From assembly GCF_003387075.1 (NCBI RefSeq), contig NZ_QUMQ01000001.1, positions 1,922,001 through 1,986,000 of the forward strand: 64,000 nucleotides of DNA, written 5' to 3'. Numbering within the stretch: the first letter of the stretch is position 1; the number at the start of each line of letters is the position of its first letter. A program made the position numbers and the translations under genes. Under the pieces are notes generated by a model. That model did no database searches. It was not told the origin of the DNA and worked only from the letters and a program-made list of their open reading frames with translations. Positions 1-7,574 of this stretch are shown in pieces. The DNA comes from Asanoa ferruginea. Its GTDB lineage: Bacteria; Actinomycetota; Actinomycetes; Mycobacteriales; Micromonosporaceae.

Positions 1-287
1 CCCTGGTCGTCGAGGCCGGCTATCTGCTGGCAGGCCAGCGCGCCGGAGATGGCCACGACGGCGCCGACGGACAGGTCGATGCCGCCGGTCGCGATCACCA
101 ACGTCATGCCGAGCGCGACCAGCATCAGCGGCGAACCCTGCCGGAGGATGTCGATCAGGCTGCCGAAGAGGTGCCCGTCGCGAAGCTCGACGGAGAAGAA
201 GCCCGGCTCGAAGATCAGGTTGCCGATCAGCAGGAGGGCCAGCATCGCGACCGGCCAGAAGAGCCGTTGCTTCATCAGGTTGGTCAT
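1..287 (-). CDS. Sugar ABC transporter permease (RbsC/YtfT type), partial
   Basis: Membrane permease of a ribose/galactofuranose-type ABC importer. Only the first 95 or so residues are in the window and the gene runs off the left edge. After MTNLMKQRLFWPV comes a first membrane helix, then an extracytoplasmic stretch, then LMLVALGMTLVIATGGIDLSVG, the family signature seen in RbsC, YtfT and YjfF. The ATG overlaps the stop of the upstream ATPase gene (ATGA, 4 bases), so translation is probably coupled. It should work with the ATPase and binding protein to its right. Confidence 0.85.
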   Translation of the reverse strand, partial: MTNLMKQRLFWPVAMLALLLIGNLIFEPGFFSVELRDGHLFGSLIDILRQGSPLMLVALGMTLVIATGGIDLSVGAVVAISGALACQQIAGLDDQ

Positions 288-1810
288 GCCGCGCCTCCAC
301 TCGCGATGGCTTCCATCACCCGGTCGATGTCGAGACCGTCGGTGTTGTCGAGCTCGCTGACCAGCCGGCGGTCGCGGAGCACGGCGACCTTGTGGCTCAA
401 CCGCAGCACCTCTTCCAGCTCGGCGGAGATGAACAGCACCGCCATGCCGCCGTCGGAAAGCTCGACGACGAGCCGCTGAATCTCGGCCTTGGCGCCGACG
501 TCGATGCCCCGGGTCGGCTCGTCGAGGATCATCAGCTTGGGCTCGGTGATCAGCCACCGGGCCAGCAGCACCTTCTGCTGGTTGCCGCCGCTGAGGTTGC
601 GCACCGGGATCTCCGGGTCGGCCGGCCGGATGTCGAGCGCCTTTATGTAGCGGGCCACCAACTCGTCCTGCTTGCCGCGCGGCACCGGGCGGGCCCAGCC
701 ACGTTCGGCCTGTAGCGCGAGGATGATGTTCTCCCGCACCGTCAGCTCTTCGACCAGCCCGTCGGTGCGCCGGTTTTCCGGGCAGTAGGCGATGCCGTGC
801 TTCATCGCGGTCTGCGGCCCGCGAAACGTGACGGGCGCGCCGTCGACCAGCACCTGGCCATGGTCGGCACGGTCGGCGCCGAACAGCAGCCGGGCAACCT
901 CGGTGCGGCCGGAGCCCAGCAGGCCGGCCAGGCCGACCACCTCGCCCTTGTGGATGGCCAGCGTGAACGGTGCGATCGCGCCGGTGCGGCCCAGGTCGTC
1001 GGCGCTCAGCACCGGCGTGCCACGCTCCAGCACGGCGACCTCCCGTCGGGGCGCCTCCTCGATGTTCTCGAGCACCTCGAGCTCTTTGCCGATCATCGCC
1101 GCGACCAGGTCGAGCTGGCTCAGCTCGGCGGTGCGGTATTCGCCGACCAGGCGGCCGTTGCGCAGCACCGTCATCCGGTCGGCGATCTCGTAGACCTGGT
1201 CGAGGAAGTGGGTCACGAACAGGATCGCGATGCCCTCCTCCTTGAGCGCCCGCATCACCCGGAAGAGCTGGTCGACCTCGGACGCGTCGAGGCTGGAGGT
1301 GGGCTCGTCGAGCACGAGCACCTTGGCGTCGACGTCAAGAGCACGAGCGATGGCGACCATCTGTTGTACGGCGATCGAGTGGTCGCCGAGGTCGGAGGAG
1401 ACGTCGATGGTGAGCTGGAGCCGGGCGAGCAGCTCTTCGGCTCGGCGCCGCATCGCCGACCAACGAATCCGGCCGAACCGGGTGGGCGCGCGGCCGATCA
1501 GCACGTTCTCCGCGACGGACAGGTTGGGGCAGAGGTTGATCTCCTGGTAGACGGTGCTGATGCCGGCCTGCTGGGCCTGGTGCGGCCCGGAGAAGGCGAC
1601 CGGCGCGCCGCCGAGCGTGATGTCGCCCTGGTCGTGGTGGTAGGCGCCGGTGAGCACCTTGATCAGGGTCGACTTGCCCGCGCCGTTCTCACCCATCACG
1701 GCGTGCACTTCGCCCGGGAACAACCGCAGGTCGACGCCGTCGAGCGCGACGACGCCCGGGAACCGCTTGCCGATGCCGCGCATGACGAGCACGGGCTCCC
1801 TGTCGGACAT
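284..1810 (-). CDS. ytfR: Sugar ABC transporter ATP-binding protein, YtfR-like
   Basis: Double-domain ATPase (508 residues) of the RbsA/MglA/YtfR family that drives sugar import. The first half has Walker A GENGAGKST (about residues 40-48), Walker B VLVLDEPTSSLD and the phrase VTHFLDQVY, which is typical of YtfR. The second half has the usual degenerate Walker A (LLGSGRTE), the signature LSGGNQQKVLLARWL and LMILDEPTRGID. I start at the ATG at 1810 because AGGAGG lies just upstream; 14 further in-frame codons upstream lack a ribosome site. It sits between the binding-protein gene and the permease. Substrate by homology is probably galactofuranose or another furanose. Confidence 0.9.
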   Translation of the reverse strand: MSDREPVLVMRGIGKRFPGVVALDGVDLRLFPGEVHAVMGENGAGKSTLIKVLTGAYHHDQGDITLGGAPVAFSGPHQAQQAGISTVYQEINLCPNLSVAENVLIGRAPTRFGRIRWSAMRRRAEELLARLQLTIDVSSDLGDHSIAVQQMVAIARALDVDAKVLVLDEPTSSLDASEVDQLFRVMRALKEEGIAILFVTHFLDQVYEIADRMTVLRNGRLVGEYRTAELSQLDLVAAMIGKELEVLENIEEAPRREVAVLERGTPVLSADDLGRTGAIAPFTLAIHKGEVVGLAGLLGSGRTEVARLLFGADRADHGQVLVDGAPVTFRGPQTAMKHGIAYCPENRRTDGLVEELTVRENIILALQAERGWARPVPRGKQDELVARYIKALDIRPADPEIPVRNLSGGNQQKVLLARWLITEPKLMILDEPTRGIDVGAKAEIQRLVVELSDGGMAVLFISAELEEVLRLSHKVAVLRDRRLVSELDNTDGLDIDRVMEAIASGGAA

Positions 1811-1831
1811 GGCCCCTCCTGTGTGGCGGGC

Positions 1832-1865
1832 GGCGCGGCCCCCGGTTTTCACCGGGAGCCGCGCC
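1832..1865 (-). terminator. Intercistronic hairpin after the binding-protein gene
   Basis: A 14-base stem with one C/A mismatch (1832-1845 with 1852-1865) and a TTTTCA loop lies in the 60-base gap between the stop of the ytfQ-like gene and the start of the ytfR-like gene. No T-run follows, so it is more likely an mRNA-stabilising or attenuating hairpin that raises binding-protein levels over ATPase and permease than a full terminator. This role is inferred from position. Confidence 0.6.
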
Positions 1866-1873
1866 GATCGGAC

Positions 1874-2860
1874 TCAGTACTTGCGCTCGGGCAGGGCGGC
1901 CTTGGCCTGGTCCTGCGTGAACGTGGTTTCCTCGGTCAGCACCCGGGTCGGGATCGTCTCGCCGGCCAGGACCTTCTTGGTCAGGTCCATGAGCTGTGGG
2001 CCGAGGAGCGGGCTGCACTCGACGATGAAGTTGATCTTGCCGTCGGAGAGCGCCTGCATGCCGTCCTTGACGGCGTCGACAGTCACAATCTTGATGTCGG
2101 TGCCCGGCTTCTTGCCGGCCGCCTCGATCGCCTCGATCGCGCCGAGACCCATGTCGTCGTTGTGCGCGTACAACAGGTCGATGTCGGGGTTGGCCTTCAG
2201 GAAGGCGTCCATGACCTCTTTGCCCTTGGCACGGGTGAAGTCACCCGGCTGCGACGCGAGCATCTTGAACTTGGGGTCGGAGCCGATCACCGACTCGAAG
2301 CCTTCCTTGCGGTCGATGGCCGGCGCCGCACCGGTGTTGCCCTGGAGTTCGACCATGTTGACCGGGCCGGCCGCGCTGGCGAACTCCTGCTTGACCCACT
2401 CGCCGGCCTTCTTGCCCTCGAGCACGAAGTCGGAGCCGATGAACGTCTTGTAGAGCGTCGTATCGGGTGAGTCGACGGCCCGGTCGGTCAGGATCACCGG
2501 GATGCCGGCGTCCTTGGCCTCTTTCAGGACGGTGTCCCAACCGGACTCGACCACCGGCGAGAAGGCGATGATGTCGACCTTCTGCGCGATGAAGCTACGG
2601 ATGGCCTTGATCTGGTTTTCCTGCTTCTGCTGCGCGTCGGAGAACTTGAGCTCGATCCCGGCCGCCGCGGCCGACTCCTGGATCGACTTGGTGTTGGCGG
2701 TCCGCCACCCACTTTCGGCGCCGACCTGAGAGAAGCCCATAACGATCTTGCCGTCGTCTTTGCCGGAGGCAGCGCCACCGGAGCCTTCGCCACCGCAGGC
2801 GGCGAGCGTGGCAGCGATGAGCACGCCACCGAGCACCACCGCGGACACTTTCCTGAGCAC
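1874..2860 (-). CDS. ytfQ: Sugar ABC transporter substrate-binding lipoprotein, YtfQ-like
   Basis: Periplasmic-type binding protein (328 residues) anchored as a lipoprotein: MLRKVSAVVLGGVLIAATLAAC is a short signal peptide ending in a lipobox Cys. The body (GFSQVGAESGWRTANTKS, then QQKQENQIKAIRSFIAQ) closely resembles E. coli YtfQ, which binds galactofuranose. The GTG at 2860 is chosen because GGAGGAAGCC precedes it and the lipoprotein signal starts there; an in-frame ATG 51 codons upstream would bury the signal peptide. First gene of the leftward operon, divergent from a lacI-family gene, with two operator-like repeats in the promoter. Confidence 0.9.
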   Translation of the reverse strand: MLRKVSAVVLGGVLIAATLAACGGEGSGGAASGKDDGKIVMGFSQVGAESGWRTANTKSIQESAAAAGIELKFSDAQQKQENQIKAIRSFIAQKVDIIAFSPVVESGWDTVLKEAKDAGIPVILTDRAVDSPDTTLYKTFIGSDFVLEGKKAGEWVKQEFASAAGPVNMVELQGNTGAAPAIDRKEGFESVIGSDPKFKMLASQPGDFTRAKGKEVMDAFLKANPDIDLLYAHNDDMGLGAIEAIEAAGKKPGTDIKIVTVDAVKDGMQALSDGKINFIVECSPLLGPQLMDLTKKVLAGETIPTRVLTEETTFTQDQAKAALPERKY

Positions 2861-2904
2861 GGCTTCCTCCCTCACGTACGTCGATGGCTCGCGTGTTGCG
2901 AGAA

Positions 2905-2959
2905 TGTTAGCGTTCTCATAATCGACGTCAATAGCTCCTGCGAAGGGATTGTTAGCGTT
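2905..2959. promoter_or_regulatory. Two direct copies of a LacI-family operator core
   Basis: TGTTAGCGTT occurs at 2905-2914 and again at 2950-2959, 45 bases apart, in the 151-base gap between the divergent ytfQ-like and lacI genes. The core matches half of the TGTTAGCGCTAACA-like sites used by sugar-responsive LacI regulators. The first copy sits in GAGAATGTTAGCGTTCTC, which has partial dyad symmetry. The neighbouring LacI protein is the obvious binder and would control both promoters. Confidence 0.7.
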
Positions 2960-3011
2960 CACAGGCAAGTTATGATCGACAGGGCGGGTAAAGTGTCGGC
3001 GAGGAGTTGCC

Positions 3012-4037
3012 ATGGATCAGCCGTCTCCGCCACGACCGGCGGTGATGATCGACGTCGCGCGACTGGCCGGCGTCTCACACCAGACCGTCTCGCGCGTGCT
3101 CAACGGACACCCGAGCGTCCGCACCGAGACCCGCGAACGCGTGCTGACCGCTGTCCGCCAGCTCAACTACCGCCCCAACGCGCTGGCGCGGGGCCTGGCC
3201 GGCCGCCGCTCCAGGGTGCTCGGCGTGGTCAGCTTCGACACGATCCTCTACGGACCGGCGGCAACATTGCTCGGCGTCGAGCGGGCGGCAAGGGCGGCCG
3301 GCTACGGCATCAGCATCGTGACCCTCGAACAGCTGGACCACGACGGCGTCGGCGACGCCTTGAGCGCCCTGGCCGAGCAGTCGGTCGCCGGCGTGGTCAT
3401 CATCGCCCCGTTCACGAACGCCGCCGCCGCGCTGCGCAGCCTGCCCGACGGGATCCCCGCCGTAGTCGTGGAAGCCGGCATGAGCGGCGCCCTGCCAGCC
3501 ATCTCGGTCGACCAGGTCGCCGGCGCCGAGCTGGCGGTGCAACACCTACTCGATCTGGGCCACTCGACGGTGTGGCACGTGCGCGGCCCGCAGAACTGGT
3601 TAGAGGCCCGCGACCGGGAAACCGCGTGGCGGTCCACATTGGAGAAGTCCGGCGCCCCGGTGCCGCCGGTCATCGACGGCGACTGGAGCGCCCGCTCCGG
3701 GTATGAGGCCGGCCTGCGCCTGGCCGGCGACCCGCGCGTCACTGCGGTGTTCTGCGCCAACGACCAGCAGGCACTCGGCGTGCTGCGAGCTTTTCACGAG
3801 CGGAATGTGCGGGTGCCCGGCGACGTCAGCATCGTCGGCTTCGACGACATCCCCGAGGCCGAGTTCATGTCACCCCCACTAACCACGATCCGCCAAGACT
3901 TCGACGAGGTAGGCCGCCGCTGCCTGGCGATGCTGCTCGACCTGCTCGACAGCCCCACCAACGGCCCGCAGACGGCCGCGCCGCGCGTGGCTCCCGCCCT
4001 GGTGACCAGAGCAAGCACCGGCCCCGCCAAGCGCTAG
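3012..4037 (+). CDS. LacI-family transcriptional regulator
   Basis: 341-residue repressor. The N-terminal LacI helix-turn-helix reads VMIDVARLAGVSHQTVSRVLNGHPSV, the hinge helix region is RPNALARGLAGRRS, and a periplasmic-binding-protein-like effector domain follows (GVVIIAP, VFCANDQQALGVLRA, DVSIVGFDDIPEAEFMSPPLTTIRQDF). GAGGAG precedes the ATG by five bases. It is divergent from the furanose ABC importer and presumably represses it until sugar binds. Its stop overlaps tail-to-tail with the next, leftward gene through the tetranucleotide CTAG. Confidence 0.92.
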   Translation: MDQPSPPRPAVMIDVARLAGVSHQTVSRVLNGHPSVRTETRERVLTAVRQLNYRPNALARGLAGRRSRVLGVVSFDTILYGPAATLLGVERAARAAGYGISIVTLEQLDHDGVGDALSALAEQSVAGVVIIAPFTNAAAALRSLPDGIPAVVVEAGMSGALPAISVDQVAGAELAVQHLLDLGHSTVWHVRGPQNWLEARDRETAWRSTLEKSGAPVPPVIDGDWSARSGYEAGLRLAGDPRVTAVFCANDQQALGVLRAFHERNVRVPGDVSIVGFDDIPEAEFMSPPLTTIRQDFDEVGRRCLAMLLDLLDSPTNGPQTAAPRVAPALVTRASTGPAKR

Positions 4038-4447
4038 CGCAGGAGCGCGTCAGCGAGCTTCCGCGCGTCTCGCCGGCCGGGAAAGGGGAACTCCATCTTC
4101 AGTGGCCTTGGGTCGCCGTCGATCGAGATGAGGAACGTCGCTTTCAAGGCCGACTTGAATCGAGAACTGGCCAGTGCCTGACGAGGCAGAACCGCGACGA
4201 GCGGGAGGCTGGGTCGGCCGGACAGCGCCATGTCGAAGAACAACAGCCGGTGGCTCGTCAACACCACGCACCTGGTCTTCGGCCTGACTGTTGCGGTAAG
4301 CATGCCCGCCGTGGCTAGGCCGACAACCGCGGCCGTCACCACTTGCCGCTTGACGGACCCGCTGCCCACGTTGGCGGCGCAGGCCAGCTCTACGCGCTCA
4401 TCTTGAAGAAGCATCGGCGGAGGCTGAAACCGCAGGGCGACCCGCAC
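4034..4447 (-). CDS. Hypothetical protein, possibly PH-like
   Basis: About 137 residues. I do not recognise the family with certainty. A hydrophobic stretch (VVTAAVVGLATAGMLTATV) is followed by CVVLTSHRLLFFDMALSGRPSLPLVAVLPR and a basic end, a pattern seen in small actinobacterial PH-like (YdbT/bPH) proteins that carry a 'vLTshRlll' strand. The start is uncertain: a GTG at 4447 or an ATG at 4415, neither with a good ribosome site. Two large hairpins lie just upstream. It ends with a 4-base convergent overlap on the lacI gene. Confidence 0.5.
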   Translation of the reverse strand: MRVALRFQPPPMLLQDERVELACAANVGSGSVKRQVVTAAVVGLATAGMLTATVRPKTRCVVLTSHRLLFFDMALSGRPSLPLVAVLPRQALASSRFKSALKATFLISIDGDPRPLKMEFPFPGRRDARKLADALLR

Positions 4448-4454
4448 GGCGAGG

Positions 4455-4528
4455 GGCGTTTGCTCTGCTCACACATACGCACCCCTCGGCGGTTGGGGTG
4501 GTGCGTATGTGTGAGCAGAGCAAACGCC
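4455..4528. repeat. Perfect 29-bp inverted repeat (hairpin 1)
   Basis: Left arm 4455-4483 and right arm 4500-4528 are perfect reverse complements, separated by 16 bases. The outer part of each arm (TTTGCTCTGC / GCAGAGCAAA) is shared with hairpin 2, while the inner parts differ. No transposase or target duplication is seen. It lies between two leftward genes and may terminate the membrane-protein gene at 4650-5147, but the length and pairing suggest a dispersed palindromic element. Confidence 0.9.
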
Positions 4529-4554
4529 GTCGCGCGGACCTCGTGTCCGGAGGC

Positions 4555-4620
4555 TTTGCTCTGCACCCCTGTAGGAAGCGGCCAGCCGTCTGGGTGCTTC
4601 CTACAGGGGTGCAGAGCAAA
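4555..4620. repeat. Perfect 25-bp inverted repeat (hairpin 2)
   Basis: Left arm 4555-4579 and right arm 4596-4620 pair perfectly around a 16-base loop, the same loop length as hairpin 1. The arm tips TTTGCTCTGC / GCAGAGCAAA match hairpin 1; the stem continues as ACCCCTGTAGGAAGC. The two hairpins are 26 bases apart, so the pair looks like two members of one element family. Confidence 0.9.
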
Positions 4621-4649
4621 CGCGGGCGCCAAGGGGGCCCGGATCACGG

Positions 4650-5147
4650 TCAAGTTGCCAGAGCCGCTACCGGGCGTCGGAAATAGCGGTTCGACGACGG
4701 CAGGAACATGAGCACGCACGCGGTCAGCACCGCCGCGACGTGGAGCACCCGGCTCGTGCCGAAGGCCAGGTCGGCCGGGCCGCTCTCGGCGAGCACGGCG
4801 CTCAGCGAGTTGCCATCCAGCAGCCACAACAATGGATCCACGACCAGCGAGAGCGTGCCGAGGACGCCCAACCCCACTGCCAGCGTCAGCCGGGCCCACC
4901 GCCGCCCGGCTCGCATCCGCAGCGCCACCAGGATGGCGGCTAGGAAGACTGCCACTCGCACTGTCACCCCGACGGCCGCGCCGCCGCCGGCCTCTCCGGA
5001 GGCAACGACCAGAATTGTTTCGAAGACGCCCGCCCCTACCGCCACGAGCCACATCACGAAGGCCGCCCCTACGGCGGCCGGTGCCCTGGTATCGGTTCGC
5101 ATGGTGTCGAGCATCGCGAAATATCGGTGGCGATCGACATCCCGCAC
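4650..5147 (-). CDS. Small four-helix membrane protein, function unknown
   Basis: Up to 165 residues with four hydrophobic segments: AAVGAAFVMWLVAVGAGVF, VRVAVFLAAILVALRM, LTLAVGLGVLGTLSLVV and LHVAAVLTACVLMFLP. The arrangement resembles many uncharacterised actinobacterial integral membrane proteins. The start is unsettled: GTG 5147, ATG 5114 or ATG 5102. The last would remove a charged leader and put the first helix near the N-terminus. It is followed by two strong hairpins. Confidence 0.6.
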   Translation of the reverse strand: MRDVDRHRYFAMLDTMRTDTRAPAAVGAAFVMWLVAVGAGVFETILVVASGEAGGGAAVGVTVRVAVFLAAILVALRMRAGRRWARLTLAVGLGVLGTLSLVVDPLLWLLDGNSLSAVLAESGPADLAFGTSRVLHVAAVLTACVLMFLPSSNRYFRRPVAALAT

Positions 5148-5223
5148 GCCACCCGGTATGCGGTGGGGTGCGCCCTACCAAAGGCCGGCGCCCACCGAAG
5201 TGGGCACCGGCCGTTGAGTGACG

Positions 5224-6714
5224 TCAGGCGACTAGCGCCGGCTCCTCGACCGGGGCCGAGTCGGCGACCGGCTTCGGGCCACGCATGATCAGCGTCGCCA
5301 GCAGGGCGGCCGCCAGTACGCCGATCGCGCTGATCGTCAGGGTCGTCGACATGGCTCCGACGAACGCCTCGCGGGCCGCGTGTGCCAGTCCCGCGTCACC
5401 GCCGGCCGTGGCCAGCGCCTCGGCGATCGAGTGCCCCGGCGCGCCCGCCGGCATCCGGTTGGTGAAGCCGTTGGCCAGCAGCGAGCCCAGGATCGCGATG
5501 CCCAACGCCGAGCCGGCCTGCTGGATCGTGTCGTTCAGCGCCGAGCCGACACCCGCCTGCTCGGGCGGGATCGTGCCCATCAGTGCGGTGACCGCGGCGG
5601 GCATCGCCAGGCCAGCCCCGAGGCCGAGCAGGCCCAGGGCGACGGCCGGGATCGTGAATCCACTGTCGACCGAGACGGTGGTCAGCAGACCGAACGAGCC
5701 GGCCATCACGATCATCCCGACCAGGATCACGTAGCGCTCACCGAAGCGGGCGACCAGTTTGACGCCGGCGCCGTTGCCGGCCAGAGCGGCGACCGCGAGC
5801 GGCACGAAGGCCAGGCCGGCCTTGAGGGGCGAGTAGCCGAGGACGAACTGGAGGTATTGCGTCAGCACCAGCAGCAGTCCGGCGTTGCCGATCTGCACCA
5901 GCGACAGCGACAGCGAGCCGCCGCTGAACTTGCGGTGCTTGAACAGCGCGAGCGGCACCATCGGGGCCGGGGTGATGTTTTCCCAGATCACGAAGCCGAT
6001 CAGGCCGATGACCGCGACGGCCAGCAGGATTGCGGAAAAGCCGCCGAACGCGCCGTGGTGCGGCAGCTCGATGATCCACCAGACCAGGGCGACCATGCCG
6101 GCCGCCGAGAGGATCGCGCCGATCGGGTCGGGCTTCTGCCATGGCCCCTTCGACTCCGGCATGAGGATGAGGCCGGCGACGATGGCCAGGGCCACGATCG
6201 GCACATTGACCCAGAAGATCGACTGCCACGAGTAGCGGTCGACCAGCAGGCCGCCGAGCACCGGGCTGCCGACCAGGCCGAGCATCGACACCGAGCCCCA
6301 CGCGGCCATCGCCTTCGGCCGTTCGGTGGCGTCGAACACGGTGATCAGGATCGACAGGGTCGACGGCATGATCAGCGCACCGCCGACGCCCATCGCGATG
6401 CGGACGGCGACCAACTGGCCCGGGCTCACGCTGAACGTCGCGGCCAGCGAGGCCAGCCCGAAGAGCACCAGCCCGATGATCATTATCTTTCGGCGGCCGA
6501 AGCGGTCACCGAGGCTGCCCGAGATCAGCAGGAGCCCGGCGAAGACCAGGATGTAGGAGTCGAGGATCCACTGGGTGTCCTGCGCACTGGCGCCGAGGTC
6601 GGCGGTCATGTGCGGCACGGCGACGGTCAACGCCATGCTGTCGACCACCAGCACCAGGCTGCTCAAACACAGCACCACCAGGATCCACCAGCGGTGTGGG
6701 TTGCGGTTTTCCAT
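5224..6714 (-). CDS. MFS drug efflux transporter, DHA2 (EmrB/QacA) family
   Basis: 496-residue inner-membrane antiporter, the length expected for 14-helix DHA2 pumps. It has the motif A-like GSLGDRFGRRKIMIIG between helices 2 and 3, DSMALTVAVPHMTADLGAS in helix 1 (family motif D1) and GGALIMPSTLSIL, with MPAAVTALMGTIPPEQAGVGSALNDTIQQ near helix 13. The ATG at 6714 is preceded by GGAG at a good distance; a second in-frame ATG four codons upstream lacks one. Divergent from a TetR gene, which likely controls it. Exports hydrophobic or cationic drugs, by family. Confidence 0.9.
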   Translation of the reverse strand: MENRNPHRWWILVVLCLSSLVLVVDSMALTVAVPHMTADLGASAQDTQWILDSYILVFAGLLLISGSLGDRFGRRKIMIIGLVLFGLASLAATFSVSPGQLVAVRIAMGVGGALIMPSTLSILITVFDATERPKAMAAWGSVSMLGLVGSPVLGGLLVDRYSWQSIFWVNVPIVALAIVAGLILMPESKGPWQKPDPIGAILSAAGMVALVWWIIELPHHGAFGGFSAILLAVAVIGLIGFVIWENITPAPMVPLALFKHRKFSGGSLSLSLVQIGNAGLLLVLTQYLQFVLGYSPLKAGLAFVPLAVAALAGNGAGVKLVARFGERYVILVGMIVMAGSFGLLTTVSVDSGFTIPAVALGLLGLGAGLAMPAAVTALMGTIPPEQAGVGSALNDTIQQAGSALGIAILGSLLANGFTNRMPAGAPGHSIAEALATAGGDAGLAHAAREAFVGAMSTTLTISAIGVLAAALLATLIMRGPKPVADSAPVEEPALVA

Positions 6715-6829
6715 GAGGGGCTCCATTCGATCTGCGCACGCCGTTCCCGTGCTGCGCACACTGTACGCAGACGCGAACGTCGTGCGCAAGATGCATTTCC
6801 TGTACGCTCGTGGCGCACAGCGTTCGCAG

Positions 6830-6862
6830 GAGCACGAACACGAGCACGAACACGAGCACGAA
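6830..6862 (+). repeat. 12-bp tandem repeat in the tetR leader
   Basis: GAGCACGAACAC is repeated at 6830-6841 and 6842-6853, followed by a partial third copy (GAGCACGAA, 6854-6862), directly before the GGGAG ribosome site of the tetR gene. It also has an internal 6-base near-period. It could be slippage-prone leader DNA or a regulator binding region. TGTACGC also occurs twice upstream (6762-6768 and 6801-6807) in the shared promoter. Confidence 0.6.
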
Positions 6863-6872
6863 GGGAGCGACA

Positions 6873-7535
6873 GTGGCGCCAAAGAAGAAGGCCACGTCCG
6901 TCTGGGCGCGGCAGGAAGCAGCGCCTGAGCAGCCGGCACTGAGCCGCGAGTCGATCGTCCGCGAGGCGATCGTGATGCTCGACGCGGAAGGCGCCGACGC
7001 GCTCAGCATGCGCAAGCTCGGCGCCCAACTAGGCTCCGGCGCCACCTCGCTCTACCGGCACGTGGCGACCAGAGACGACCTGATCGAACTGGCCGTCGAC
7101 GAGGTGTTCGGCGAGGTCGCGGTGCCGCCCGCAGGCAAAGACTGGCGCGCCGACATCACCGCGGCCGCCCGGTCTTTCCGCGAGACGACGCTGCGCCATC
7201 TCTGGCTGGGTTCGGTGCTCGGCCAGGCCGGGATGGCCCACCTCGGGCCCAACCTCGCGTCGTTCGCCAACCGCCTCGACGCGGTGTTCGAGGCCGCCGG
7301 CTATCCGGAGCCCCGGGGCGCCATGGACACCCTGCTGTCCTACGTCATCGGCACCAGCACGACCGAGGGGGCGTGGCTGACCACGGTCGCGCGCTCGGGC
7401 GAGACCGAGGCAGAGCTCGTGGCGCGGCTCTCCGGCATCCCGGCCGAAGGGCTCGAACCGGAGCGGATCCGCCAGGAGAAGTTCGACTACGGCCTCGCCG
7501 TCGTGCTCGACGGGCTGGCGTCGCGGCTCAAGTGA
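6873..7535 (+). CDS. TetR-family regulator next to the efflux pump
   Basis: 220 residues. The N-terminal helix-turn-helix is SRESIVREAIVMLDAEGADALSMRKLGAQLGSGATSLYRHVATRDDLIELAVDEVF, the version found with the TetR_C tetracycline-repressor-like ligand domain. The start is the GTG at 6873 (GTG GCG CCA AAG), preceded by AAGGGAG. The alternative upstream in-frame ATG at 6810 would put the 12-bp repeats into coding sequence as an unlikely Ser/Thr/Asn stretch. Divergent from the DHA2 pump; a repressor of it by analogy with TetR/QacR systems. A 10-bp hairpin follows the stop. Confidence 0.88.
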   Translation: MAPKKKATSVWARQEAAPEQPALSRESIVREAIVMLDAEGADALSMRKLGAQLGSGATSLYRHVATRDDLIELAVDEVFGEVAVPPAGKDWRADITAAARSFRETTLRHLWLGSVLGQAGMAHLGPNLASFANRLDAVFEAAGYPEPRGAMDTLLSYVIGTSTTEGAWLTTVARSGETEAELVARLSGIPAEGLEPERIRQEKFDYGLAVVLDGLASRLK

Positions 7536-7537
7536 AC

Positions 7538-7562
7538 GGCGGGCCCCGATCGGGGGCCCGCC
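7538..7562. terminator. Hairpin between convergent tetR and glycosidase genes
   Basis: GGCGGGCCCC (7538-7547) pairs perfectly with GGGGCCCGCC (7553-7562) around a 5-base loop, two bases after the tetR stop and 12 bases before the end of the opposing glycosidase gene. No T-run is present on either side, as is common in actinomycetes. Likely a bidirectional terminator. Confidence 0.7.
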
Positions 7563-7574
7563 GCCCGAAACCAG

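Noticed and set aside
797-2470. Long rightward open frame (557 codons) opposite the ytfR/ytfQ genes
   Set aside because: It is the antisense of two well-supported genes; composition (His/Asp/Arg/Gly-rich) is typical of a high-GC shadow frame and there is no domain.
4455-4620. Hairpin pair as ends of an insertion sequence
   Set aside because: Only 26 bases lie between them, no transposase, and each is a complete palindrome by itself.
5380-6942. 520-codon rightward frame opposite the DHA2 pump
   Set aside because: Extreme Asp/Arg/Gln/Gly content, no ribosome site and it opposes a clear MFS protein.
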